A stretch of DNA of 64,000 bases from Prevotella sp. (lineage in GTDB: Bacteria > Bacteroidota > Bacteroidia > Bacteroidales > Bacteroidaceae), in NCBI GenBank assembly GCA_017447515.1, contig JAFSNG010000049.1:1-64000 (forward strand), given 5' to 3'. The position numbers and the translations under genes were made by a program. Positions 17,344 to 25,762 of the stretch are shown one piece after another. The notes below the pieces were generated by a model, which saw nothing but the letters and a program-made list of their open reading frames with translations, was not told the origin of the DNA and did no database searches. Position 1 is the first letter of the stretch, and the number at the start of each line of letters is the position of its first letter.

Positions 17344-18574
17344 ATGAAGACATCCGAACTTCAGAATATTAAGCAGCGTTACAACATCGTAGGCAACTGC
17401 GAGACACTGAATAACGCGCTGGACGTTGCCCTCAAGGTGGCGCCCATCGACCTTAGTGTGCTGATATTCGGAGAGAGCGGTGTGGGTAAGGACATCCTGC
17501 CTCGCATCATCCACGACAATTCTCCACGACGCCGTGAAAAATATTTCGCCATCAACTGCGGAGCCATCCCTGAAGGCACCATCGACTCCGAGCTGTTCGG
17601 ACACGTCAAGGGCTCGTTCACAGGTGCCGTCAACGACTCACAAGGCTACTTCGGCGTAGCTAACAAGGGTACATTGTTCCTTGACGAAGTGGGTGAACTG
17701 CCGATGGCCACACAGGCACGACTGCTGCGTGTGTTGGAGAACGGAGAATACATTCCTGTTGGTGGAACGGAGATTCGCAAGACGGATGTGCGCATCGTGG
17801 CTGCCACGAATGTCAACATCCAGAAAGCCATCAGCGAAGGTCGTTTCCGCGAGGATCTCTACTACCGTCTGAACCAGGTGCAGATTCAGATTCCTGCCCT
17901 TCGCGACCGTGGAGAGGACATCGTCTTGCTGTTCCGTCTCTTTGCCCTTCAGATGGCAGAGAAATACCGCATGGACAAAATCGTGCTGACAGACGAGGCC
18001 AAGCAGATGCTGATGCGCTATAAATGGCCAGGCAATATCCGCCAGTTGAAAAGCATCACTGAGCAGCTGTCAATTCTGAGTGCTGAGCGCACGATTACGC
18101 CCGACATCCTGATGCAGTTCATTCCGCAGGATCCAGAGACCACTCAGCTTGCCACCATCCACAGAGAAGGTGACCACTCGTTTGAGAACGAACGTGAGAT
18201 ACTCTATAAGATACTCTTCGAGCTGCGTTCCAATGTCAACGACATGCGTCGTGAGATGAGTACGCTGAAAAAGCAGATTGAGGACGTGCAGGGTACGACG
18301 CCTGTGCAGACTCCGTCACAGTTGCCGACAACACAACTCGCACCAGCGAACCTCTCACCTCTCACCACTAAACTCTGCTGAAGTGGCGGAGGCAGAGGAA
18401 TATGTAGAGCCCTCGCCAGAACAGGAGAATCTGAATGTCAACGACTGGAGCAGACAGGCGCTGAAGAAAGCCCTCGACCGCAATGGCGGTAATCGTAAGA
18501 AAGCAGCGTTGGAACTGGGCATCAGTGATCGTACACTCTATAGAAGATTGAAACAATATGGACTGGACAAGTAA
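17344..18574 (+). pseudogene. sigma-54-type AAA+ activator, DNA-binding domain out of frame
   Basis: The first frame gives 345 residues: a sigma-54 interaction AAA+ domain (Walker A 'GESGVGKD', the sigma-54 contact loop as GSFTGA, Walker B 'GTLFLDEVGEL', arginine-finger 'FREDLYYRLN', sensor II 'WPGNIRQLK'), then a coiled-coil linker and a stop at 18379-18381. The Fis-type helix-turn-helix ('DWSRQALKKALDRNGGNRKK' and following 'ALELGISDRTLYRRLK') lies in the next frame and ends at 18574. The shift is at 18351-18366, where CCTCTCA occurs twice; removing one copy fuses the frames into 407 residues. The protein has no receiver domain. It overlaps lptE by 17 bases. It may be a true mutation, a reversible switch or a sequencing error; the AAA+ part alone would still fold. 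Confidence 0.8.
18351..18366. repeat. 7-base duplication (CCTCTCA x2 + CC) causing the frameshift
   Basis: CCTCTCA at 18351-18357 and again at 18358-18364, then CC. Deleting one copy restores the frame between the AAA+ and helix-turn-helix parts of the activator; so would adding two. Confidence 0.85.
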
Positions 18575-19082
18575 AACGACATATAAGCTATTAGCCTTTA
18601 GCTGTTGGCTGTTGGCTGTCAGTGCCTGCTCCGTGAGCTATAAGTTCAACGGTGCCAGTATCGACTACACCAAGACGAAGACCATTCAGATTGCAGACTT
18701 CCCCATCCGTTCCAGCTACGTGTGGGGCCCTATGGGACCAATGTTCAACAACGAGCTGAAAGACCAGTTTGCCAACCATACACGTCTCTCGCAGGTCAAA
18801 CGTAATGGTGACCTGAAGATTGAGGGCGAGATTACGCAATACACACAACGAAACAAGTCGGTCAGCGCAGAGGGCTATTCTGCACAGACTGAGCTGACAA
18901 TGACTGTCAACGTGCGTTTCACGAACAACGCGAAGCACAACGAAGACTTCGAAAGAACGTTTTCGGCTAGCCAGAGTTACGAGACGACACTTACGCTGAA
19001 CTCCGTGCAGGAGGATTTGGTTGCCCAGATGTGTAAAGACCTCTGCGACCAGATATTCAATGCCACGGTGGCGAACTGGTGA
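18558..19082 (+). CDS. lptE: LptE-like LPS-assembly lipoprotein
   Basis: A 174-residue lipoprotein. A type II signal peptide ends at 'LAVSAC', followed by 'SVSYKFNGASIDYTKTKTIQ', the typical opening of Bacteroidetes LptE. LptE plugs the outer-membrane LptD translocon that inserts LPS. The beta-alpha-beta core with 'FNNELKDQFANHTRLSQVKRNGDL' fits. The start overlaps the end of the upstream activator's helix-turn-helix by 17 bases, so translation is linked. Oddity: the hydrophobic core of the signal is encoded by a 7-base tandem array (18591-18618). Confidence 0.88.
   Translation: MDWTSKTTYKLLAFSCWLLAVSACSVSYKFNGASIDYTKTKTIQIADFPIRSSYVWGPMGPMFNNELKDQFANHTRLSQVKRNGDLKIEGEITQYTQRNKSVSAEGYSAQTELTMTVNVRFTNNAKHNEDFERTFSASQSYETTLTLNSVQEDLVAQMCKDLCDQIFNATVANW
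18591..18618. repeat. 7-base tandem array in the lptE signal peptide
   Basis: TTAGCCT, TTAGCTG, TTGGCTG and TTGGCTG encode the LLAFSCWLLA core of the signal. Loss or gain of one unit would shift the lptE frame; three units (seven codons) would not. Confidence 0.75.
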
Positions 19083-19107
19083 TGTAAGATATAAGAAGTA
19101 GTAAGAT

Positions 19108-19854
19108 ATGGAAATAACGGAACTCATTAACCACCCCGAGCTGATGGATCGCGACACGCTCTACGAGCTGCGTTCCACGTTGGCGCTGTATCCGTATTTC
19201 CAGACGGCACGCCTACTCATGCTGCAGAATCTCTATCTGCTCCACGACCCATCGTTCGACGAGGAACTCAGACGGGCTGCAGTCTACGTCACTGACCGTA
19301 AGATCATCTTCCAAATGATAGAGGCGGCGCACTACCAAATACGTCAACAGATAAGCGCATCCAGTGCTTCTGCTTCGTCTGGCACCACCTCTCGTACCAT
19401 CGACCTCATTGACACTTTCCTCGACTCCATTCCTCAGGAAGAGGCTGCTGCCGAGAAACAAGACCGCAAACCTACCCCTACCGATGCATCTGTTGACTAC
19501 GTGACCTACCTGTTGGCTACCGAAGGAACAACAATGCAGAGCGACAATACTCCACAAATGAAGGGGCAAGACCTGATTGACACCTTCCTTGAGCAGGAAC
19601 AGGGACGCATCTTGCTCAGCGACCTGCCCCAGACTCCGGAAGATGTGCAAGAAAGTGAGGAGGAAGACGTGGAAGAAGAATACTTCACCGAGACACTGGC
19701 ACGTATCTATATCAAACAGGGACGTTACCAGAAAGCTCTCGACATCATAGGCCGACTGTCGGAACGCTATCCGAAGAAGAATGCCTATTTTGCCGACCAA
19801 ATTCGATTCTTAGAAAAATTAATAATAAACAGTAATAACAAAAACAAAAAGTAA
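19108..19854 (+). CDS. conserved TPR-like protein between lptE and secG
   Basis: A 248-residue cytoplasmic protein with no signal. The N-terminal 80 residues are helical ('PYFQTARLLMLQNLYLLHDP'). The middle is low in order (Ser, Thr, Glu, Gln). Residues 195-240 form one clear TPR-like pair, 'TETLARIYIKQGRYQKALDI' then 'IGRLSERYPKKNAYFADQI'. It lies 1 base before secG and is likely in the same transcript. I know of similar proteins in other Bacteroidales next to secG but not of a function. Confidence 0.8.
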   Translation: MEITELINHPELMDRDTLYELRSTLALYPYFQTARLLMLQNLYLLHDPSFDEELRRAAVYVTDRKIIFQMIEAAHYQIRQQISASSASASSGTTSRTIDLIDTFLDSIPQEEAAAEKQDRKPTPTDASVDYVTYLLATEGTTMQSDNTPQMKGQDLIDTFLEQEQGRILLSDLPQTPEDVQESEEEDVEEEYFTETLARIYIKQGRYQKALDIIGRLSERYPKKNAYFADQIRFLEKLIINSNNKNKK

Positions 19855-19855
19855 C

Positions 19856-20275
19856 ATGTACACATTATTTGTAATTCTTATCGTGATTGCAGCCGTACTG
19901 ATGATTGGTATCGTGCTGATTCAAGAGTCTAAAGGTGGTGGTCTGTCATCAAGTTTCGCTGGCTACAACCAAGTTGCCGGTGTTCGCAAGACCACTGATT
20001 TCATCGAGAAGGCCACATGGGCACTGGCTGCCGCTATGGTTATCATCAGCGTTATCTGCGCTTGGGTTGCTCCCACCGCTACCGCTGACAGCTCAGTGAT
20101 GGAGAACATCGAGAACCCTGTCACCAATCCTAACAATCTGCCTGGATTCGGTGCCAGCCAGCAAAAGGACGCTGCTGCTCCTGCTGATGCCGCTGCTCCT
20201 GCTAAGGATGCTGCCGCACCTGCCGCAGATGCTCCCGCTACTGAAGCTCCTGCTACAGACCAAAAGGCCAAGTAA
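19856..20275 (+). CDS. secG: preprotein translocase subunit SecG
   Basis: A 139-residue SecG. Two transmembrane helices (about residues 3-22 and 52-73) flank the conserved 'IVLIQESKGGGLSSSFAG' loop. The C-terminal 50 residues are an Ala/Pro/Asp-rich tail, longer than in proteobacterial SecG but common in Bacteroidetes. SecG joins SecYE to stimulate protein export. The stop is 4 bases from the end of the convergent GH28-GH43 gene. Confidence 0.92.
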   Translation: MYTLFVILIVIAAVLMIGIVLIQESKGGGLSSSFAGYNQVAGVRKTTDFIEKATWALAAAMVIISVICAWVAPTATADSSVMENIENPVTNPNNLPGFGASQQKDAAAPADAAAPAKDAAAPAADAPATEAPATDQKAK

Positions 20276-20278
20276 ACA

Positions 20279-23101
20279 TTACCTTCTCACCATGAAGGAA
20301 TCAAACTGCGCCTGACCTGTTTTTCCGTAACAGAAAAGGCCTACACGGATGCCTTTCCAATAACCACCGTTCATTGGGAAGGCATCTGTTTTTGTATAGT
20401 TTATACCGTCGGTGCTATAGGAAAACTGATGACGATTTTGTACGCAGTCGTTGGTGATGCGGAGCCACAGTTGTGAGAATTTTCCCTCTTTGACAATCTG
20501 TCGTTTACCGTGAGCCTCTACGAAAACACCTTTTTTGCAAAGTCCAATGCCGCGAAAATTCTTGCCCGAACAAAACAGTCCAGCATAGCAGTCGCCTGAT
20601 GCCGTCAGCATCGTAGTACTCTCACTCTCATAGCCCACAACCTTCTGCGTGAGCATATTGCGGCAAAACTTCAAACTGTCAGCAGGCATTGCCGTAAGCG
20701 TCAGCCAACCCTTGCGCTTTGTCAGGCTCCAATGACTGTCAACGGGATTGTGATTCCACTGCCATTGCAGGCCCAGAATGGGACCTGAGAAGTCATCATC
20801 TGCCTGAGGAAGGAAGGATGATTCGGAGACTATCGGTTTCTGCCATGCTGCCACGGGTTCACCAATGCCATTTCTATCGTAGTCGACACCCATCAGTGGC
20901 CAACCATTCTCCCAACGGGCAGGCTGCATATGAACTACACGTCCAAGGACTGGTGTCTCCTGGAAATGATAAAACCACCACTTACCATCGGGTGTATCCA
21001 CCAGCGCTCCCTGATGCGGACCGTTAATCATCGTAGAACCCTGCTCAAGCACTATCTTGCGTTCGTACGGGCCATAGATATTCTTGGCACGCAATACCGT
21101 CTGCCAACCTTGTCCGACACCTCCTTCCGGAATAATGAGATAGTACCAGCCGTTACGCTTCATAAACTTCGTACCCTCAGCCACAGGACCTTCATAGACC
21201 GTCACACCCTCATCCAGCAACTGTTTTCCATCGGGCGACATCCGATGGACGATGATAGGTCCTGCACCATGTCGGCTACGACCCAGATAGGCCTGCCCAT
21301 CGTCATCCCAGAAAGGACAAGGGTCTTCCCATTTCTCCACACGTTTCACCAGATGAAGCGGTGACCAAGGGCCGCGCGGGTCTTTGGCCGTACTCATATA
21401 CAAACCCTCGTCGGGTGTACAGAAATACACGTAGAAAAGCCCATCATGATAGCGGATGGCCGGTGCCCACGACCCTCCGGCATAATGCTGGTTGCTGTCC
21501 CAGCCCGGCTCATTTATGCGACGGTATATCTGACTGATGTACTGCCAGTTCACCATGTCGACAGACTCCAACACCTGCATACCCATAAAATGAAAGTCCG
21601 ATGCTACCATATAATAATGATCGCCCACGCGTATGACATCGGGATCGGAGAAATCGGCATTCAACACCGGATTCCTGTACGTGCCGTCGCCCTGATCACC
21701 CCACCCATCCGTGTCGATGTTCACAAAGTCAGGGCGTGCGTCAGGCGCTGCTGTCTGAATATCCACATTGCTGAAATGTATGTTGCGGGCATGCCGGACA
21801 AAGAATCCCTTTGCAGGCAGATTGCCCCACATGGTCGACTCTGGGTAGTCCTTCTCTTTTTCGTTGGCTATCGTGTCGTTGATGGCCGACAACTCAAGGG
21901 CTTTCACACCGCCCTTGTGGTGTATCGAGATATTCGAGAGCCACACATTACGCACGCAATAGCCAGGCAGACCCGTTATCGAACATCCCATCGAACCTGC
22001 ATTTCGAATCTGGATATTATCAAGGCGTACACCATTGATGCTGCCCACATGGTCTATTGGCACCAATTTTGCCGATTGCAGGTCCTCCACGCCGGGATTC
22101 TCATACACCCAGCCCCTGCCGCGATTACCCAGACGGATAAAAATGGGCGACTCCGTGCCTTCAACGGTAAAGTCGGAGACACTGACATTTTCCAACACGC
22201 CTCCATCGACAATTTCCAACGAGATAGCCGACGAACCAATCCACTGCCCGAAGAACTTCTCCTGCTGATTGCTGCTCGGCTTCACCACAATACCCGAGAT
22301 GTTGATATTACGGAATCCGCCATTCGTCTCAGTACCCAGCTTCACCGCATTGCAGTGACTCGACACCACGCAGTCGCTGATACGGATATTCTCACACAGA
22401 CGGGGCGACGTGCTCTTCAGCGTGATACCATCGTCGTCGGAGTCAGCTATCATGCCCTGAACGACAACCTCATGACAGCCATCAAGGTCGAGCGCATCAT
22501 TATTATAGTTGTTGCGATTGAACACCTTGATACCTTCTATCTTCAGACGGTCACAGGCCAGATAGTGTTGCATCCAGCACCCCGAATTCTTCAGCGTGAT
22601 ATCCTTGATGACAACATCCTCGCTCTCCACAAATCGCAACAGGTGCGGACGGGTAATTCCTTCGTCGTTCCAAGTCAGCTTCTTAAAAGCCCGACCCCGT
22701 CCGTCAATGGTACCATAACCGCTGATGACCACATTCTTCACCCTGTTAGCATATATCAACTGAATGGTTTTCACCTGTGTTCGCAGCGAGACATAGTCTG
22801 GCTTCACGGGCAGGTAGTCTTTCAAGTCAGTGCTGCCATAGATCGTTGCACCATGTTCCAAATACAAGTGTACATTCGACTTCAGGATAATCGAACCGAT
22901 TTTGTAGGAACCCGTAGGAACCACTACCCTGCCCCCACCGGCCTTCGAACAGTCGTCTATTGCCCGCTGCAAAGCCTGTGTGCTGAGCACGGTAGTATCT
23001 TGTCGGGCACCATAGTCCATGATGTTATAGTCGCGAGCCTGAACTTTCGCTGAAATCATTGCCAGTACAAGCATCATTGCGGCAAAAATATTCCTTATCA
23101 T
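20279..23101 (-). CDS. secreted GH28-GH43 two-enzyme fusion
   Basis: A 940-residue secreted protein (signal peptide cleaved after KVQA). Residues 25-470: GH28 polygalacturonase-like right-handed beta helix. Its start 'DYNIMDYGARQD' and motifs 'NNDALDLDGC', 'DSDDDGITLKS' and 'SSHCNAVKLGTET' correspond to the family's NTD, DD, GHG-like and RIK-like blocks. Residues 478-765: GH43 five-blade propeller ('LNADFSDPDVIRVGDHYYMV' with the catalytic base Asp, 'EDPCPFWDDDGQAYLG', 'EGTKFMKRNGWYYLI' with the acid Glu). Residues 775-940: concanavalin-like C-terminal GH43 accessory domain. It would attack pectin side chains and backbone (rhamnogalacturonan or arabinan) as one unit. No SusC/SusD genes are nearby. 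Confidence 0.9.
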   Translation of the reverse strand: MIRNIFAAMMLVLAMISAKVQARDYNIMDYGARQDTTVLSTQALQRAIDDCSKAGGGRVVVPTGSYKIGSIILKSNVHLYLEHGATIYGSTDLKDYLPVKPDYVSLRTQVKTIQLIYANRVKNVVISGYGTIDGRGRAFKKLTWNDEGITRPHLLRFVESEDVVIKDITLKNSGCWMQHYLACDRLKIEGIKVFNRNNYNNDALDLDGCHEVVVQGMIADSDDDGITLKSTSPRLCENIRISDCVVSSHCNAVKLGTETNGGFRNINISGIVVKPSSNQQEKFFGQWIGSSAISLEIVDGGVLENVSVSDFTVEGTESPIFIRLGNRGRGWVYENPGVEDLQSAKLVPIDHVGSINGVRLDNIQIRNAGSMGCSITGLPGYCVRNVWLSNISIHHKGGVKALELSAINDTIANEKEKDYPESTMWGNLPAKGFFVRHARNIHFSNVDIQTAAPDARPDFVNIDTDGWGDQGDGTYRNPVLNADFSDPDVIRVGDHYYMVASDFHFMGMQVLESVDMVNWQYISQIYRRINEPGWDSNQHYAGGSWAPAIRYHDGLFYVYFCTPDEGLYMSTAKDPRGPWSPLHLVKRVEKWEDPCPFWDDDGQAYLGRSRHGAGPIIVHRMSPDGKQLLDEGVTVYEGPVAEGTKFMKRNGWYYLIIPEGGVGQGWQTVLRAKNIYGPYERKIVLEQGSTMINGPHQGALVDTPDGKWWFYHFQETPVLGRVVHMQPARWENGWPLMGVDYDRNGIGEPVAAWQKPIVSESSFLPQADDDFSGPILGLQWQWNHNPVDSHWSLTKRKGWLTLTAMPADSLKFCRNMLTQKVVGYESESTTMLTASGDCYAGLFCSGKNFRGIGLCKKGVFVEAHGKRQIVKEGKFSQLWLRITNDCVQNRHQFSYSTDGINYTKTDAFPMNGGYWKGIRVGLFCYGKTGQAQFDSFMVRR

Positions 23102-23124
23102 ACATTCATTGTTTTAAGTACGTG

Positions 23125-23132
23125 CAAAGATA
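23125..23132 (-). promoter_or_regulatory. promoter box TATCTTTG (minus strand)
   Basis: CAAAGATA on the plus strand, 24 bases upstream of the GH28-GH43 start. Confidence 0.75.
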
Positions 23133-23242
23133 CGAATTATTCATCAGAAAGAAGGTATTAGAAAATAGAAAAGTTGATTACCTTTTCACGAAACGATTAA
23201 ATTATGTTAAATACCAGCCTCTTTGCGACAAAACATAGCAGA

Positions 23243-23277
23243 ATTTCTGATTTCTAATTCCTTATTACTAATTTTTT
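23243..23277. repeat. 7-base tandem array (ATTNCTA x5)
   Basis: ATTTCTG, ATTTCTA, ATTCCTT, ATTACTA and ATTTTTT end just before the tRNA promoter box. The position is the same as that of the ATTCTTA array before rlmN. Confidence 0.6.
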
Positions 23278-23280
23278 TTG

Positions 23281-23288
23281 TACCTTTG
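23281..23288 (+). promoter_or_regulatory. promoter box TACCTTTG of the tRNA gene
   Basis: TAnnTTTG box 18 bases before the mature 5' end of the tRNA. Confidence 0.75.
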
Positions 23289-23306
23289 CATCCGATTTGG
23301 AAACAG

Positions 23307-23381
23307 AGGGGCGTAGCCCAGTTGGTTTAGAGCGCTTCAGTCACATTGAAGAGGTCGCCGGTTCGAGCCCGGCCGTCCCTA
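23307..23381 (+). tRNA. tRNA-Val (anticodon CAC)
   Basis: A 75-base cloverleaf. The acceptor stem AGGGGCG pairs with CGTCCCT (23374-23380) with one G-U pair, and the discriminator is A. The T arm is GCCGG-TTCGAGC-CCGGC. The anticodon stem CTTCA/TGAAG encloses loop GTCACAT, so the anticodon at 23342-23344 is CAC (Val, GTG). Oddities are a C-A mismatch in the D stem (GCCC against GAGC) and G at position 32. CCA is not encoded. Confidence 0.88.
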
Positions 23382-23393
23382 CAAATCAAAAAG

Positions 23394-23417
23394 AAGAGAC
23401 CCGCATAAGGGTCTCTT
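23394..23417 (+). terminator. intrinsic terminator after tRNA-Val
   Basis: AAGAGACCC pairs with GGGTCTCTT around a 6-base loop, followed by a T-rich run. Confidence 0.85.
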
Positions 23418-23430
23418 TTCTTATTGATTG

Positions 23431-23470
23431 TCGTTATAACGTAATTACGAGATAACGTTATAATGAGATA
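23431..23470. repeat. 8-base tandem array
   Basis: CGTTATAA, CGTAATTA, CGAGATAA, CGTTATAA and TGAGATAT in a row, between the tRNA terminator and the end of rny. It resembles the array at 11218-11245. Confidence 0.55.
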
Positions 23471-23480
23471 TTACGAAATG

Positions 23481-25022
23481 CTACTTGGCGTAAGCAACGG
23501 AGCGGGTTTCGCGGATGACAGTAATCTTGACCTGACCAGGATAGGTCATCTCGTTCTGGATCTTCGAAGCAATTTGTCCGCTGAGTGCCTCAGTCTCAGC
23601 ATCGTCCATCTTATCAGCACCGACAATGACACGCAACTCACGACCAGCCTGGATAGCGTAGGTCTTGGTGACACCGGGATAGCTCATAGCAATGGCCTCG
23701 AGGTCGTTGAGACGCTTGATGTAAGCCTCGACTATCTCACGACGTGCACCAGGACGTGCCCCAGAGATAGCGTCACAAATCTGTACGATAGGAGCGAGCA
23801 ACGTCTGCATCTCCATCTCGTCGTGGTGAGCACCAATAGCGTTACATATATCGGGTTTCTCCTTGAACTTCTCGGCAATCTTTGCACCGTAGATAGCGTG
23901 TGGATCGTCAGTGTCCTCGTCGGGCACCTTACCGATATCGTGCAACAGTCCGGCACGCTTAGCCTTCTTGGGATTCAGCCCCAGCTCAGCAGCCATCACA
24001 GCACAAAGATTAGCCGTCTCGCGAGCGTGCTGCAACAGGTTCTGACCGTAGCTTGAGCGATACTTCATCTTACCAATGATACGGATGAGTTCAGGGTGCA
24101 AACCATGAATACCAAGGTCGATGGTGGTGCGCTTACCAGTCTCAATAATTTCGTTCTCCAGTTGTTTCTTCACCTTGGCAACGACTTCCTCGATACGTGC
24201 GGGATGGATACGTCCGTCGGCTACCAACTGATGGAGGGCCAGACGACAGGTCTCACGGCGAATGGGGTCGAAGGCAGAAATGACGATAGCCTCAGGGGTG
24301 TCGTCAACAACGATTTCAACACCGCAGGCAGCTTCCAGAGCGCGGATATTACGACCCTCACGTCCAATGACACGACCCTTGACGTCGTCGTTGTCAATAT
24401 GGAACACACTGACAGAGTTCTCGACAGCAGTCTCAGTAGCCACGCGCTGGATGGTCTGAATAATGATTTTCTTGGCCTGGGCATTGGCATTGAGCTTCGC
24501 TTCGTCCATGATTTCATTGATGTAGGCAGCAGCATCGGTCTTGGCCTCATCCTTCAACGACTCTACCAGACGGCTCTTGGCCTCTTCAGCAGAGAGTCCT
24601 GAGAGTTCCTCCAATTTAGCGCGCTCCTGCATCTGCATCTTTTCGAGTTCTTCTTGCTTCAGGGTCAGCACCTTCTTCTCGTTATCGATACGGGTCTGCT
24701 GGTTGTCGAGCTCATTCTTGCGACGTCCCAGTTCCTCCTGGCGCTGGTTCAGCGATATTTCGCGCTGCTTCAGCTTGTTCTCGCTCTGCTGGATGTGCTG
24801 GTTGCGCTGCTGCACTTCCTTCTCCAGTTCTGACTTCTTGTTCAGGAATTTCTCCTTCACCTCAAGCAGTTTCTTTTCCTTGATTACTTCGGCCTCCTTC
24901 TTGGCGGCACTAATCATTTCATTATATTTTCCCTTCACTACGAAGCGGAAAATCATAAAGCCACAGAAACCTCCTACAATGAGGGCTGCAGCAATCAGAA
25001 TAATACCAACAATAATGTTCAT
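23481..25022 (-). CDS. rny: ribonuclease Y
   Basis: A 513-residue RNase Y, a membrane-anchored endoribonuclease that starts mRNA decay. One N-terminal transmembrane helix (residues 3-25), then a long coiled coil (30-200), a KH domain ('[20 protein letters not shown]'), and an HD domain ('[20 protein letters not shown]', '[12 protein letters not shown]', 'GAHHDEME'). The family's usual length is about 520. It is the last gene of a zapB-like-zapA-rny run with gaps of 12 and 37 bases. Confidence 0.95.
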   Translation of the reverse strand: MNIIVGIILIAAALIVGGFCGFMIFRFVVKGKYNEMISAAKKEAEVIKEKKLLEVKEKFLNKKSELEKEVQQRNQHIQQSENKLKQREISLNQRQEELGRRKNELDNQQTRIDNEKKVLTLKQEELEKMQMQERAKLEELSGLSAEEAKSRLVESLKDEAKTDAAAYINEIMDEAKLNANAQAKKIIIQTIQRVATETAVENSVSVFHIDNDDVKGRVIGREGRNIRALEAACGVEIVVDDTPEAIVISAFDPIRRETCRLALHQLVADGRIHPARIEEVVAKVKKQLENEIIETGKRTTIDLGIHGLHPELIRIIGKMKYRSSYGQNLLQHARETANLCAVMAAELGLNPKKAKRAGLLHDIGKVPDEDTDDPHAIYGAKIAEKFKEKPDICNAIGAHHDEMEMQTLLAPIVQICDAISGARPGARREIVEAYIKRLNDLEAIAMSYPGVTKTYAIQAGRELRVIVGADKMDDAETEALSGQIASKIQNEMTYPGQVKITVIRETRSVAYAK

Positions 25023-25059
25023 AAACGTTCTTAGTGTATATATAATATGTTAATGATCT

Positions 25060-25368
25060 CTACTTTTCATCACCGAGGGCTTCCTCGATTTCACTTGTCA
25101 ACTTAGCGAGAACATTATCATAGGGCGAGGTATCGTTATTGGAACGCTCTTTCTGATACATCAGCGCAATGTCTATCAACGTCATCAGCGCCACTGTATG
25201 TTCACTCTTGCGCCCTTTGTACGCCTGTGCATAGGCGTTGTAGCGCTCGGTGATAAGCTTGGCTGCAGAGCGATAGTATTCTTCGTCCTCACGGTTGATG
25301 ACGACTTCTATCTCTTCGTCGTAGACGTGCAGCTTGATATGTAATCTGTCCTGTTTCTGTTCTGGCAT
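25060..25368 (-). CDS. zapA: cell division protein ZapA
   Basis: A 102-residue ZapA: the N-terminal strand pair 'LHIKLHVYDEEIEVVINREDE', then a helix 'YYRSAAKLITERYNAYAQAY' and a C-terminal coiled coil. ZapA bundles FtsZ filaments at the division site. It sits between the coiled-coil gene and rny, an order I recall from other Bacteroidales. Confidence 0.9.
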   Translation of the reverse strand: MPEQKQDRLHIKLHVYDEEIEVVINREDEEYYRSAAKLITERYNAYAQAYKGRKSEHTVALMTLIDIALMYQKERSNNDTSPYDNVLAKLTSEIEEALGDEK

Positions 25369-25380
25369 AGCATCAATTCC

Positions 25381-25680
25381 TTATTGATTTTCATCGCTGA
25401 GGATAGCAATGCATTTGTTGACATCACGAATCAGCTTCGACAACCTGTCTTTGGCTCCCGCAAGGTCACCATCGGTAATCTCAATCATCTTCGCCATTTT
25501 CAGTGAATTATAGTCTGACTGCTTCTGTTCCAACTTCTGACGCAGTTGTGTCAACTCCTGCTCGTTTTTTTCAAGCATCCCATACAAATCCTTATTCTCC
25601 TTTTTCAGCTCCTGAAAGCGGAGAATCATTTGCCGTATGCGAGTCTCAAACGTCGCCAAAGTTTTCTCGTTAGCGGTCAT
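25381..25680 (-). CDS. coiled-coil protein, ZapB-like partner of ZapA
   Basis: A 99-residue protein, almost all coiled coil ('MILRFQELKKENKDLYGMLE', then Gln/Lys-rich heptads), ending in a short helical tail ('AKDRLSKLIRDVNKCIAILS'). Size, architecture and position 12 bases before zapA suggest a ZapB-like division factor; sequence alone does not prove it. The promoter box at 25700-25707 is directly upstream. Confidence 0.8.
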   Translation of the reverse strand: MTANEKTLATFETRIRQMILRFQELKKENKDLYGMLEKNEQELTQLRQKLEQKQSDYNSLKMAKMIEITDGDLAGAKDRLSKLIRDVNKCIAILSDENQ

Positions 25681-25699
25681 ACTTTTTCACTTTATCCCA

Positions 25700-25707
25700 C
25701 AAAGGTA
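25700..25707 (-). promoter_or_regulatory. promoter box TACCTTTG for the zapB-like-zapA-rny run
   Basis: CAAAGGTA on the plus strand, 20 bases from the start of the coiled-coil gene. Confidence 0.75.
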
Positions 25708-25716
25708 GAAAATATT

Positions 25717-25744
25717 ATTGACAATTGATAAATGTCAATTGAGA
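25717..25744. repeat. 7-base tandem array (ATTGACA x4)
   Basis: ATTGACA, ATTGATA, AATGTCA and ATTGAGA, then ATTATTA. It lies just upstream of the promoter box of the zapB-like gene. Confidence 0.7.
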
Positions 25745-25762
25745 ATTATTATTTTTTAACGT

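Noticed and set aside
21446..23053. 535-codon frame antisense to the GH28 domain
   Set aside because: No domain, and the opposite strand encodes a complete enzyme with promoter and signal peptide.
20279..23101. Polysaccharide utilisation locus
   Set aside because: CAZymes are present at three places but no SusC/SusD pair or hybrid regulator occurs, so a PUL cannot be claimed.
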